Positions 9,400-16,881 of a stretch of 64,000 nt of DNA are shown piece after piece. Within the stretch, counting starts at the first letter, position 1, and each line of letters opens with the position of its first letter. The translations under genes were made by a program, and so were the position numbers. The notes under the pieces are model-generated. The model searched no databases. It was not told the origin of the DNA and worked only from the letters and a program-made list of their open reading frames with translations. The DNA comes from Halobacteriales archaeon QH_7_65_31 (GTDB lineage Archaea > Halobacteriota > Halobacteria > Halobacteriales > Haloarculaceae), in NCBI GenBank assembly GCA_003021785.1, contig PXQU01000016.1:334377-398376 (forward strand), given 5' to 3'.

Positions 9400-9893
9400 T
9401 GGACGCCGACGATCTCGTCGCGCGCTACGACGGCGTACGGGCACAGCGAGGTAGGCGAGCGACGCTCGCGCCCGAGCGGTGGACGTCGGCACGGGCACGC
9501 GAGGACGACGAGACCGGATGGGGCGTCGGCGCGCTCGTCGAACACGAGGAAGAACTCCTCCTCATTTATCAGGACGATCAGTGGTCGCTTCCCGGCGGGA
9601 TGCACGAGCGCGGCGAGAGCCACGCCGAGGGTGCGGTTCGGGAGGTCCGTGAGGAGACCGGGATCGAAATACGGATAACGAGCCTCCTCGCCGTCTCCGA
9701 ACAGACGTTCGTCCACGCCGAGGACGACCGCGAGTTCGCGTTTCACTTCGCGACGTTCCGGGGCGAACCGGCAGACACCGCGCTCGCGACCGACCCCGGT
9801 ATCGAGGGAGAGACCATCGACGACGTCGCGTGGCGCGAGACGCTTCCCGAGAACACCTTCGCCCGCGATCTCGTGTCGCAGCTCCGAGGCTGA
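9399..9893 (+). CDS. Nudix hydrolase
   Basis: A 164-residue protein with a complete Nudix box: G-x5-E-x7-REV-x-EE-x-G-I, starting at GMHERGE near residue 68 and ending at ETGIEI. Such enzymes hydrolyse nucleoside diphosphates linked to another group, using Mg2+ held by the box glutamates. Residues 1 to about 40 form an extra N-terminal segment typical of haloarchaeal Nudix proteins. The ATG overlaps the folD stop by one base, indicating one operon. The substrate cannot be deduced; a folate or nucleotide clean-up role would be inference from position only. Confidence 0.88.
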   Translation: MDADDLVARYDGVRAQRGRRATLAPERWTSARAREDDETGWGVGALVEHEEELLLIYQDDQWSLPGGMHERGESHAEGAVREVREETGIEIRITSLLAVSEQTFVHAEDDREFAFHFATFRGEPADTALATDPGIEGETIDDVAWRETLPENTFARDLVSQLRG

Positions 9894-10001
9894 CGTTTTT
9901 ATCAGAATCCGCGTCACCCGCCGCATGAGATAGCCGGCTGCCGACAGCGCGCCGTGGCGGGTGTGTGACCGACCGCTGTCGGTTCCGAGGTCGCCTGTTC
10001 G

Positions 10002-10589
10002 CTACAGCTGTTCTGCGAGCGACAGCGCTACGTCAAGCTCAACCAGACCTTCTGTTGAGAGCTGCTCTAACAGCCGTTCGACGCGCGCTTCGGTTACCGC
10101 TTCGTCGGCGCGTTCGAGGAGTTCGCGGGCTGCGCCTCGCCCCGTCGCCGCACCGAAGACGAGGCGATGTTCACCGCCGAACGTCGCCGGGTCGGACGGC
10201 TCGAACGTCGCCGGCTCCGCGAGCATCGCGTCGGTGTGAATCCCCGACTCGTGGGTCGTCACCTCTCCCCCGAGGATCGGCTTGCGAACGCTGACGGACT
10301 CGTCGAGCGCGTCGAGTACCGATTCCGTGATCGGAATCAGTCGCTCCGTCTCGACGCCGGGACTGCCACCCTCCTGTGCGATCGCCGCGACTACTTCCTC
10401 GGTCGCGGGGTTGCCGGCGCGCTCGCCCAGCGACGCGACCGACACGTCGATTCGGTCGATGCCGGTCTGTGCGGCGATGAGTGCGTTCGCTGTCGCACAG
10501 CCGATATCGTTGTGGAAATGCACGCCGGCTCGCGAGAGATCCGCACCGGGGTCCGTGAGCGTCCGGAGACAGCCGCCGGTGTCCTGTTC
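10002..10589 (-). pseudogene. Truncated LeuA/homocitrate-synthase-type gene (3' half)
   Basis: The frame encodes the second half of a DRE-TIM metallolyase (2-isopropylmalate, citramalate or homocitrate synthase family). It shows the metal-binding HFHND motif and the GERAGNPATEEV motif followed by the linker and C-terminal helices. Reading upstream, the frame continues as TDPGADLSRAGV before HFHND, which is genuine family sequence, and is cut by a TGA at 10590-10592. The first half of the barrel, with the DRE motif and catalytic residues, is absent and the next upstream gene starts immediately. About 195 residues of a normal 380-400 remain. It is therefore a 5'-deleted remnant; an internal GTG at 10521-10523 could at most make a non-catalytic fragment. 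Confidence 0.75.
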
Positions 10590-10599
10590 TCACGGCTGG

Positions 10600-11313
10600 T
10601 CACGCGAGCGAGTCGAGTCGCGACTCCGCCCTTGCGAGCGCCGTCTCGTCACCGTCGGCGACGTACGAGCCGATCGCGCGTGCGGCTTCCACCACCGTCT
10701 GGATTTCGCGGAGCGGGACCGCTCCGTCCAGTGCCAGCATGCGCTTCACGCGGCCGCGGAGCCGGCCCAACAGCTCGCTCGCGATCTCGTCGGGGTGCTC
10801 GTCGAGATACGTCCGAACGTCCTCGCGATACGTCTCGACGGCTGTCGCAGCAGCCAGTCCGCGAGAGTCGCTGACCGAGTCCGGAACCGTCTCTCGCGGT
10901 GGTCGGTCACCGTCTTCTACCGCCCGCAGAAGCTCGAGAAAGTACGCCTCCTCCGCGTCGGAGACCGTCCTCGCCCGTCCGAGCGCGTCTGCGACCATCC
11001 GAAGCTCCATCGCCGTGAGATACGACTCGTCCAGCGGCCGGAGCTGTCCCCCGTCGATGAAGCCGTAGCGGCGCGTGAACTGCCGCACCGTTTCGACTGT
11101 CTGCTTCGCGACCCTCCGGAGCGGTTGGTCGTCTATCTTCGCCCGCACGTCGGTCAGATCGAGCGTTGCAGTGGTCGCGGTGTGGAGCTGCCGCTCCTCG
11201 TCGACGCCGACGCTCCGAAGACTTCCGCACGACGGACAGTCGACGCTGCCGGTCTCGTAGTACGTCCAGCGCGTCCCGCACTCCTGACACTCGCGGTGAC
11301 CGCGGATCTTCAT
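10600..11313 (-). CDS. Haloarchaeal zinc-ribbon protein of unknown function
   Basis: A 237-residue protein that begins with a TFIIB-like zinc ribbon: ECQECG near residues 8-12 and DCPSCG near 24-29. The rest is predicted helical and charged, with no catalytic motif I can name. I believe it belongs to a conserved haloarchaeal family. The ATG at 11313 places the ribbon at the extreme N terminus; an in-frame GTG further upstream is less likely. The LeuA-type remnant lies directly downstream, its truncation point at 10590 falling only ten bases from this gene's stop codon, so the deletion that truncated it probably ended here. Confidence 0.7.
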   Translation of the reverse strand: MKIRGHRECQECGTRWTYYETGSVDCPSCGSLRSVGVDEERQLHTATTATLDLTDVRAKIDDQPLRRVAKQTVETVRQFTRRYGFIDGGQLRPLDESYLTAMELRMVADALGRARTVSDAEEAYFLELLRAVEDGDRPPRETVPDSVSDSRGLAAATAVETYREDVRTYLDEHPDEIASELLGRLRGRVKRMLALDGAVPLREIQTVVEAARAIGSYVADGDETALARAESRLDSLA

Positions 11314-11382
11314 GTCCGTTACTCGGTCTGACGGATGAAAACCCCTTAGATCGATGGGATCGACTCTGCCACACCACATGGA

Positions 11383-11388
11383 TTTAAG
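11383..11388 (+). promoter_or_regulatory. Putative TATA box ahead of the 11.4 kb reading frame
   Basis: TTTAAG lies 25-30 bases before an ATG at 11413. It would give a leaderless message starting with the frame MSDTPTVHEDRV, which stops after 24 codons and is out of frame with the conserved protein that follows. Confidence 0.4.
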
Positions 11389-11545
11389 CCGATATCCCTC
11401 TCATCGGGACATATGTCGGATACACCGACAGTCCACGAGGATAGAGTAAGTCGCCGCGAGGCGGCTGGCCGGGAAATTCGACGGTAACGTAACCGTCTCC
11501 CGGAGTGCAGAGGAACTGCTTCTACAGGTAAACGGTGAGTCCCAC

Positions 11546-11887
11546 GTGCTCGATACCGAGACCGCTACCGAGCTTCGCCAGCAGCTCGGTGACGCCCTGA
11601 CCGGGACCCGCGAGTACGTCTACACCAGCGGCGAACGGCGCGCCGACGGGAGCTACGTCGTCGCGCGCCGTGGTGCTGACTCCGCTGGCCATCGCAAGGT
11701 GTTCGACGACTTCGAGTCGCTCACCGCGCTGTACGAATCACGCTCCCGGAAGTTCACCGCAGAGGACCTCTCCGGCGACGGATTGACCGACAGCCGGCGA
11801 CATATCGTGTTGCGCCACTTCGTCGAGCACCCGCGGTTCGACTGCGAGCTGGCGAGCCGTCAGCCGCTCACCGTGCGAAAGCTCTAA
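11546..11887 (+). CDS. Conserved haloarchaeal protein (DUF7528-like), 5' end uncertain
   Basis: A 113-residue conserved region ending in CELASRQPLTVRKL, with the central block ADSAGHRKVFDDFESL, which matches my memory of a small haloarchaeal family (DUF7528). The function is unknown. The only normal start codon in this frame is GTG at 11546, yet the open frame and protein-like sequence continue upstream to about 11450 (FDGNVTVSRSAEELLLQVNG). A promoter and an ATG at 11413 sit in another frame, where translation stops at 11485-11487. Either a frameshift has broken the 5' end or translation starts internally at the GTG. Strong codon bias supports that the 3' part is, or recently was, coding. 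Confidence 0.6.
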   Translation: MLDTETATELRQQLGDALTGTREYVYTSGERRADGSYVVARRGADSAGHRKVFDDFESLTALYESRSRKFTAEDLSGDGLTDSRRHIVLRHFVEHPRFDCELASRQPLTVRKL

Positions 11888-11917
11888 CCTTTTGTCCCGG
11901 GCGAACGACGCCGTGGT

Positions 11918-12829
11918 ATGACGTTCTCTATCGTCGCACGCGACCCGAAGACACGCGCCATCGGCGTCGCCGTTCAGTCGAAGTTCGTCAGCGTCGGCTC
12001 GGTTGTCCCGTTCGCGAGCGCCGACGCCGGCGCGATCGCGACCCAGTCGTTCGCCAACGTCGAGTACGGTCCCGACGGGCTCGATCTCCTGCGTCGCGAC
12101 CACGACGCCGAGGCGGTCGTCGAAACGCTCACCGCTGACGACGCCGAGGCGGCCTCCAGACAGGTGGGCGTCGTCGGCCGTGACGGCTCCGTCGCCGCCT
12201 TCACCGGTGAGGAGTGTTTCGACACGGCCGGTGATATCCAAGGCGAGACGTACACGGTTCAGGGGAACATCCTCGAAAACGAGGCGACGCTACACGCGAT
12301 GGCCGACAGCTTCGAGGAGACCGACGGCGGGCTCCCCGAGCGGCTGCTGGCCGCGCTCCACGCCGGTAACGAGGCCGGCGGTGACTCCCGCGGCGAGCAG
12401 TCGGCCGCCATGTACGTCGTCAAGCCCGAGGGCGGCTACGACGGCGGAAACGACCGCTGGATCGACGTGCGTGTTGACGACCACGAGACGCCCATCGACG
12501 AGCTGGAGCGCGTCTTCAAGCTGTACGACGTGACCCTGCTCGAACGCGAACCGCCAGCGGAGACGAGCGAACTGACCGGCGAGACCGCCGTCGCGGTTCA
12601 AGAGACGCTCGCCGAGCTGGACATGTACGAGCAGGAGCCTTCGGAGCCGTTCGACAGCGACGCCCGCGACGCCTTGGAGTCGTTCCGCGGGCTGAACAAC
12701 TTCGAGAACCACTCGCTCACCGTGCTCGAAGACGCACTCGCCAACGGCTGGGCCGACGCAGACGGCGAGGGCGAGGCGAAGCTGGTCGACGCCATCTGGC
12801 ACGGGCTCTCGCGTCTCGACCGGGTGTAA
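11918..12829 (+). CDS. DUF1028 family Ntn-hydrolase-like protein
   Basis: A 303-residue protein that opens MTFSIVARDPKT, followed by the conserved GVAVQSKFVSVGSVVPFA and GAIATQSFAN blocks of DUF1028, which adopts a fold related to Ntn hydrolases. GNILENEA and GEQSAAMYVVKP are also family features. Residues beyond about 215 form the extra C-terminal domain found in many members and described as putatively peptidoglycan-binding, although archaea lack murein. No signal peptide is seen, so it is likely cytoplasmic. The reaction is not established. A small protein gene follows 36 bases downstream. Confidence 0.88.
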   Translation: MTFSIVARDPKTRAIGVAVQSKFVSVGSVVPFASADAGAIATQSFANVEYGPDGLDLLRRDHDAEAVVETLTADDAEAASRQVGVVGRDGSVAAFTGEECFDTAGDIQGETYTVQGNILENEATLHAMADSFEETDGGLPERLLAALHAGNEAGGDSRGEQSAAMYVVKPEGGYDGGNDRWIDVRVDDHETPIDELERVFKLYDVTLLEREPPAETSELTGETAVAVQETLAELDMYEQEPSEPFDSDARDALESFRGLNNFENHSLTVLEDALANGWADADGEGEAKLVDAIWHGLSRLDRV

Positions 12830-12865
12830 GCCGGAGCTTTTCAGGCTCCTTCCCGAACGGAGCAT

Positions 12866-13012
12866 ATGCGTGATGAAGCAGAGGTCCGCGAGCAGTACGA
12901 GTTCATCAAAACACAGCTTGAGAGTGAGGAGATGAACCACGAGCGAGTTAGACAGATGTTCACCTACTACAAACGCTCGCTCGGCTGGGTGCTCGAAGAG
13001 GAGTACATCTGA
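12866..13012 (+). CDS. Small acidic haloarchaeal protein (48 residues)
   Basis: The frame from ATG 12866 to TGA 13012 encodes 48 residues beginning MRDEAEVREQYEF and ending VLEEEYI. It is highly charged and predicted helical, with the conserved-looking middle HERVRQMFTYYKRSLGW. I recall similar tiny proteins in other haloarchaea, but no function. It is close behind the DUF1028 gene and probably shares its transcript. No cysteines or membrane segment. Confidence 0.65.
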   Translation: MRDEAEVREQYEFIKTQLESEEMNHERVRQMFTYYKRSLGWVLEEEYI

Positions 13013-13079
13013 GCTGAACACCCTCCCTCGTCGGCGGTGAACTCCCTCGTTTACCCACACTGCGTGTCACTGCCGGCAG

Positions 13080-13086
13080 GTTTATG
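13080..13086 (+). promoter_or_regulatory. TATA-like element before the candidate RNA
   Basis: The sequence GTTTATG lies about 20-25 bases before the first paired base of the two-hairpin structure at 13103, where transcription would be expected to start. Confidence 0.45.
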
Positions 13087-13102
13087 TTTCCGTTCGGTGT
13101 AC

Positions 13103-13196
13103 TGGTCGTTGACGCTTCGCTTTGGAGGGCCGAAGCGTCAGCGGGGACCAACTTAGGGCGGCAAGCGGCTGTTCAGGTTTTCTCTGGACGGCCGCT
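13103..13196 (+). ncRNA. Candidate structured non-coding RNA with two hairpins
   Basis: Two consecutive hairpins occupy the gap between the 48-residue protein and the amphi-Trp gene. Hairpin 1: TGGTC (13103-13107) pairs with GACCA (13146-13150), and after an internal loop TGACGCTTCG (13110-13119) pairs with CGAAGCGTCA (13131-13140). Hairpin 2: AGCGGC (13164-13169) pairs with GCCGCT (13191-13196), continued by GT/AC and CAG/CTG with single mismatches between. A TATA-like element sits 20-25 bases upstream. No open frame with family resemblance covers it. It is not a tRNA, and I see no clear C/D or ACA boxes, so its class is open. Confidence 0.5.
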
Positions 13197-13213
13197 TTCC
13201 ACTCGCTTTCGAC

Positions 13214-13483
13214 TCACTCGACGGAGAGCGGCTCGTCCGATCCGTCGGTCTCGTGCCACTCGATCTCGAACTCGACGGATAGCTCCGTCTCGTCGTCCTC
13301 GGTTTCGCGCTCAACCTCGACCTCGAACTCCGGGCGGGTCGGAACGCGCAGTGTGATCGACTGCTCGCCCGACTCCAAGCGAACCGGCTCTCCCTCCTCC
13401 AGATCGTCCGCGACATCACGTAGCAGTTGGGCGATCGTCGCTCTGTCGGTATCCCGCTCGAAGCCGAACAGCTGTTCTTCCAT
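13214..13483 (-). CDS. Amphi-Trp domain protein
   Basis: An 89-residue acidic protein that starts MEEQLFGFERDTDRATIAQ and continues with LRDVADDLEEGEPVRLESG and a series of amphipathic strands (ITLRVPTRPEFEVEVERE) ending in VEFEIEW. This matches the amphi-Trp domain common in haloarchaea, which has no known biochemical role. The ATG at 13483 was chosen because it matches the domain start; an upstream GTG would add a non-conserved tail. It is convergent with the candidate RNA. Confidence 0.85.
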   Translation of the reverse strand: MEEQLFGFERDTDRATIAQLLRDVADDLEEGEPVRLESGEQSITLRVPTRPEFEVEVERETEDDETELSVEFEIEWHETDGSDEPLSVE

Positions 13484-13632
13484 GTCGCGTACACGTCCCG
13501 GGCACGGATAAGCTACCGTGCCGAACGACACGCCTGACGATCCGACGCGTGGCACAGCCTGCAGTCCGAACGGAGCAGATCAGCGCCGCCGCGTAACTCG
13601 TGTCCTCGCGTCGAGCGGTGTGTCTCCAAAGA

Positions 13633-13640
13633 TATATTTA
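13633..13640 (+). promoter_or_regulatory. TATA box of the PadR-like gene
   Basis: TATATTTA lies 24-31 bases ahead of the GTG start at 13664, the usual spacing for a leaderless haloarchaeal message. This supports the GTG as the start. Confidence 0.65.
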
Positions 13641-13663
13641 TTTCTCGCCACGTACGGTGTCGT

Positions 13664-13957
13664 GTGTACGATCTAACAGGGTTTCAGCGCGATCTGATGT
13701 ACGTCATCGCCGGCAACGAGGAGCCACACGGACTGAAGATCAAAGCGGAGCTGGAGGAGTACTACGAGACGGAGATCCACCACGGGCGACTGTATCCGAA
13801 CCTCGATACGCTCGTCGAGAAGGGGCTCGTCGAGAAGGGTGAGATCGACCAGCGGACGAACTACTACACGCTGACGCGCCGCGGTCGTCGAGAGATCGAC
13901 GCGCGCCGCGATTGGGAGCGCGGCTATCTCGACGGGACGAGCGCCGGCGAGAGCTGA
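13664..13957 (+). CDS. PadR-like winged-helix transcriptional regulator
   Basis: A 97-residue protein with the PadR pattern: LTGFQRDLMYVIAG, PHGLKIKAELE, then the recognition region HHGRLYPNLDTLVEKGLVEK and the wing tyrosines NYYTLTRRGRREI. PadR proteins bind DNA as dimers and often repress adjacent stress or transport genes. At 97 residues it consists of the DNA-binding domain with a short C-terminal helix and has no separate effector domain. GTG start supported by its TATA box. The class III aminotransferase is downstream in the same direction but has its own promoter. Confidence 0.85.
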   Translation: MYDLTGFQRDLMYVIAGNEEPHGLKIKAELEEYYETEIHHGRLYPNLDTLVEKGLVEKGEIDQRTNYYTLTRRGRREIDARRDWERGYLDGTSAGES

Positions 13958-13960
13958 CTG

Positions 13961-14002
13961 CGGTTCGCTCGCCTCCCCGGTTCGCTCGTCTTCTCGGTTC
14001 GC
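13961..14002 (+). repeat. Short tandem repeat, 17-base period
   Basis: CGGTTCGCTCG occurs at 13961-13971 and 13978-13988, and CGGTTCGC at 13995-14002, giving two and a half units of 17 bases between the PadR gene stop and the aminotransferase promoter. Confidence 0.6.
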
Positions 14003-14071
14003 ACGACGACCGACTCGACGGCGATCCGTTCGTCCGGTCGCTCCGACCGGCGAAGGATACCGCTACGACAG

Positions 14072-14080
14072 TATTTTTAT
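14072..14080 (+). promoter_or_regulatory. TATA box of the class III aminotransferase gene
   Basis: TATTTTTAT lies 25-33 bases before the GTG at 14105, consistent with a leaderless transcript and with that start. Confidence 0.65.
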
Positions 14081-14104
14081 GTCGGTTGTTACCGTACCAG
14101 TGTC

Positions 14105-15448
14105 GTGAACCGCGAGACAGCAGAGCCGGTAGTCGAAACGATGCCCGGGCCGAAGGCGAACCGACGGAGCAGCTTCCACCGCGAGCACGCTGCGACGACC
14201 ACCTACGTCTACGACTTCGTCTGGGACGTGACGGAGCCCGCGATCGGTCCCTTCTGTACGGACGTCGACGGCAACGTCCTGTTAGACTTCACCAGCCACG
14301 TCGGCGCCGCGCCGCTCGGCTACAACAACCCGACACTGCTCGATCGGATGTCGGAGTTCGATCTCGTCGATCCGTTAAAAATTGCTGGACAGGACTTCTA
14401 CACCGCGGCCGGTGATCCCGACGACGTGGAGTTTCCCGGTCCGGCCGAGCTGATGGAGCGGATCGTCGACGTCTCCCCCGACGGGATGGACACGGTGTTT
14501 CTCTCGAACTCCGGCGCGGAGGCCGTCGAGAACGCGATCAAGCTCTGTTACGACGACACTCGCGGGCAGTACGGGTTCACGTTCAGGGGGGCCTTCCACG
14601 GTCGGACGCTCGGCGCGCTCTCGCTCAACCGCTCGAAGTCCGTCCAGCGTCGCGACTTCCCCGAAGTCGCCGGGATTCACGACGTCCCGTTCTGTACGGA
14701 TCGCGGCTGTGACGCCGCGAGCTGCTCGTGTGGCTTCTTCACCGACACGAGCAGCCAGCTCCGCGAGATGCTCCATCCGAAGCGGGGTTCAGTCGATGCG
14801 GACGAGGTCGCGTATCTCATCATCGAACCGATACAGGGTGAAGGCGGCTACCGCTTCCCGTCGGAGGCGTTCACGGGCGAGGTCGCCGACGTCTGTGCCG
14901 AGTACGGTATCCATCTCGTCGCCGACGAGATACAGAGCGGGCTGGGCCGAACCGGTTCTTTCTGGGCGACTGACGACTCACCGCTCGACCCCGACGTGAT
15001 CACGGCCGCGAAGGGGTTACGCGTCGGCGCGACGGTCGCTAACGAAGACGTGTTCCCCGACGAACGCGGGAGACTCTCCTCGACGTGGGGAGCGGGAGAC
15101 CTCATTGCGACGCTGCAGGGGACGCTCACCGTCGATACGATACTCGACGAGGGGCTGATGGCGAACGCGCGAACGCGCGGCGAGCAGGCGCTCACGGCGC
15201 TTCACGAGCAGTCGCTCCCGGGAGTGACGGATATCCGCGGGCGCGGGTTGATGCTCGCTATCGAGTTCGACGACCCGTCTCGCCGCGACGCCGTCGTCGA
15301 ACGAGCGATGCAGCAGGGGTTACTAACCCTCGGCTGCGGACACAAGTCGTTGCGACTGCTGCCACCGCTCGACGTGCGCGAGCGGGAGATACGGATGGGG
15401 TGTGAGATGCTCAGTTCGGCCGTTCGACACGTCGCGAACAGGACGTAG
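14105..15448 (+). CDS. Class III (fold type I) PLP aminotransferase
   Basis: A 447-residue omega-aminotransferase related to 4-aminobutyrate, lysine-6 and ornithine aminotransferases. Visible motifs are SNSGAEAVENAIKL near residues 136-149, FHGRTLGALSLN, EPIQGEGGYRFP near 241-252, the aspartate in LVADEIQSGLGRTG near 276, and the PLP lysine in AAKGLR near 302. The stretch CTDRGCDAASCSCGFF is an unusually cysteine-rich insertion. It transfers an amino group from a terminal amine to a keto acid; the donor is not determinable here. Regulation by the adjacent PadR protein is possible but only inferred from position. Confidence 0.88.
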   Translation: MNRETAEPVVETMPGPKANRRSSFHREHAATTTYVYDFVWDVTEPAIGPFCTDVDGNVLLDFTSHVGAAPLGYNNPTLLDRMSEFDLVDPLKIAGQDFYTAAGDPDDVEFPGPAELMERIVDVSPDGMDTVFLSNSGAEAVENAIKLCYDDTRGQYGFTFRGAFHGRTLGALSLNRSKSVQRRDFPEVAGIHDVPFCTDRGCDAASCSCGFFTDTSSQLREMLHPKRGSVDADEVAYLIIEPIQGEGGYRFPSEAFTGEVADVCAEYGIHLVADEIQSGLGRTGSFWATDDSPLDPDVITAAKGLRVGATVANEDVFPDERGRLSSTWGAGDLIATLQGTLTVDTILDEGLMANARTRGEQALTALHEQSLPGVTDIRGRGLMLAIEFDDPSRRDAVVERAMQQGLLTLGCGHKSLRLLPPLDVREREIRMGCEMLSSAVRHVANRT

Positions 15449-15449
15449 C

Positions 15450-15770
15450 TCAGAACTGATACCGACGGTCGTCGTTCGGCTCCGGCGTCTGCTGGCCGGT
15501 CATCTCCGCGAACGTCATCCCCGACAGGTACTCGTCGTACGTGCAGTCGTACTCAGAGCGGAGATGGAAATCGACGTTGCCGGTCTCGACCTGCTGTTGA
15601 AACAACTCGTGTACGGCCCGTTTGAGCAGCTCCCCGGGGTCGGCTGTGCCGTACGCCGCCGACAGCAGTGCCAGCTCGTTGCGCGTCTCGGCGTCGAGTT
15701 CGACGGTACACTCCTCGCCCAGCTCGCGGGCGGCGCTCTCTACGTCCGTCTGAAGATGGTCGAGCGTCAT
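15450..15770 (-). CDS. Conserved small protein, function unknown
   Basis: A 106-residue protein. Residues about 25-60 (ELDAETRNELALLSAAYGTADPGELLKRAVHELFQQQ) look like a ribbon-helix-helix or short helical DNA-binding segment, which would make it a small regulator. The C-terminal half is acidic and aromatic and ends DDRRYQF. I do not recognise a named family. It is convergent with the aminotransferase gene, with a single base between their stop codons. Confidence 0.65.
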   Translation of the reverse strand: MTLDHLQTDVESAARELGEECTVELDAETRNELALLSAAYGTADPGELLKRAVHELFQQQVETGNVDFHLRSEYDCTYDEYLSGMTFAEMTGQQTPEPNDDRRYQF

Positions 15771-15885
15771 ACCCGATCGAGGCGGTCGAACGGCATAACT
15801 GCTCTCGTCTCACCGGTGGACGTGACACACACCGGAGTGCGTACCAAACACCACGCTCAAGCGGTCGTCACCGTTACACCGTCGT

Positions 15886-16806
15886 ATGACAGAGTCCGGG
15901 GCACTTCCCGACGACGCGTCGGCCGTGCGGTCTGCGCTGGTGGAGTGGTACGAGGACGACCACCGCTCGTTCCCGTGGCGCGAGACGACGGATCCCTACC
16001 GAATCCTCGTGAGCGAGGTGATGAGCCAACAGACCCAGCTCTCGCGAGTCGAAGCCGCGTATCGGGATTTCCTAGAGGAGTGGCCCGACGTGGAGGCGTT
16101 GGCCGCCGCGGACCGATCGGCCGTCGTCGGCTTCTGGAGCAGTCACTCGCTGGGGTACAACAACCGCGCGAAGTATCTCCACGAGGCCGCCGGACAGGTG
16201 TGTCGCGAGTACGACGGCTCGTTTCCCGACGCGCCCGGCGAGCTACAGGAGCTGATGGGCGTCGGTCCCTATACCGCCAACGCCGTCGCCTCGTTCGCGT
16301 TCAACACCGGGAACGCGGTCGTCGATACGAACGTGAAGCGAGTGCTCCACCGCGCGTTTGCAGAAATCCAGAATGCGGACGATCCGGACTACGAAACCGT
16401 AGCGAACGCGCTCATGCCGGCCGGAGAGTCCCGAATCTGGAATAACGCGATCATGGAATTGGGTGGCGTCGCGTGTCAGAAGACGCCTCGGTGTGACGAG
16501 GAAGGCTGTCCATGGCGCGAGTGGTGTTACGCCTACCAGACCGGCGACTTCACCGCACCCGACGTGCCCACACAGCCGAGCTTCGAGGGGAGTCGCCGGC
16601 AGTTCCGCGGGCGGATCGTTCGTGCTCTTTCGAACCACGATGAACTCACACTCGACGAACTCGGGCCGAAGATTCGTGTCGATTATTCACCGGATGGGGA
16701 ACACGGTCGAGAGTGGTTAGAAGGGCTTCTGTCAGACCTAGCCGATGATGGCCTTCTCGATATCAAAGAATCAGGTAACAGGACGGTAGCAAAGCTCAGT
16801 GAGTAG
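15886..16806 (+). CDS. mutY: A/G-specific adenine glycosylase
   Basis: A 306-residue base-excision repair glycosylase that removes adenine mispaired with 8-oxoguanine or guanine. The catalytic glutamate is in SEVMSQQTQLSRV near residue 44, the helix-hairpin-helix in LMGVGPYTANAVASFAF near 123-140, and the catalytic aspartate in VVDTNVKRVLHRAF near 147. The [4Fe-4S] cysteines occur as C-x5-C-x4-C-x5-C in the segment from CQKTPRC to EWC, compared with the bacterial C-x6-C-x2-C-x5-C; I recall the same spacing in other haloarchaea. The last 60 codons are AT-richer than the start, leading into the AT-rich patch downstream. Confidence 0.9.
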   Translation: MTESGALPDDASAVRSALVEWYEDDHRSFPWRETTDPYRILVSEVMSQQTQLSRVEAAYRDFLEEWPDVEALAAADRSAVVGFWSSHSLGYNNRAKYLHEAAGQVCREYDGSFPDAPGELQELMGVGPYTANAVASFAFNTGNAVVDTNVKRVLHRAFAEIQNADDPDYETVANALMPAGESRIWNNAIMELGGVACQKTPRCDEEGCPWREWCYAYQTGDFTAPDVPTQPSFEGSRRQFRGRIVRALSNHDELTLDELGPKIRVDYSPDGEHGREWLEGLLSDLADDGLLDIKESGNRTVAKLSE

Positions 16807-16849
16807 TCAGTCCTACTATCACGGCCGAAGCTGCGCTGGATGTAGTGTG

Positions 16850-16856
16850 TTTTAAT
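16850..16856 (+). promoter_or_regulatory. TATA-like element of the Fic/Doc-like gene
   Basis: TTTTAAT lies 26-32 bases before the ATG at 16882, compatible with leaderless transcription of the downstream gene. Confidence 0.45.
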
Positions 16857-16881
16857 TCGGTTTATCGCCTACGCCAATGGG

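Noticed and set aside
8323..9498. Very long minus-strand open frame extending the small membrane protein gene
   Set aside because: It is antisense to folD and the Nudix gene and lacks family resemblance. Only the last 101 codons, after the ATG at 8320-8322, look like a real membrane protein.
10521..10593. Reading the LeuA-like remnant as a complete small gene from the GTG at 10521-10523
   Set aside because: Family sequence continues upstream of that codon and the catalytic half of the barrel is missing, so the fragment is a deletion remnant rather than a small native protein.
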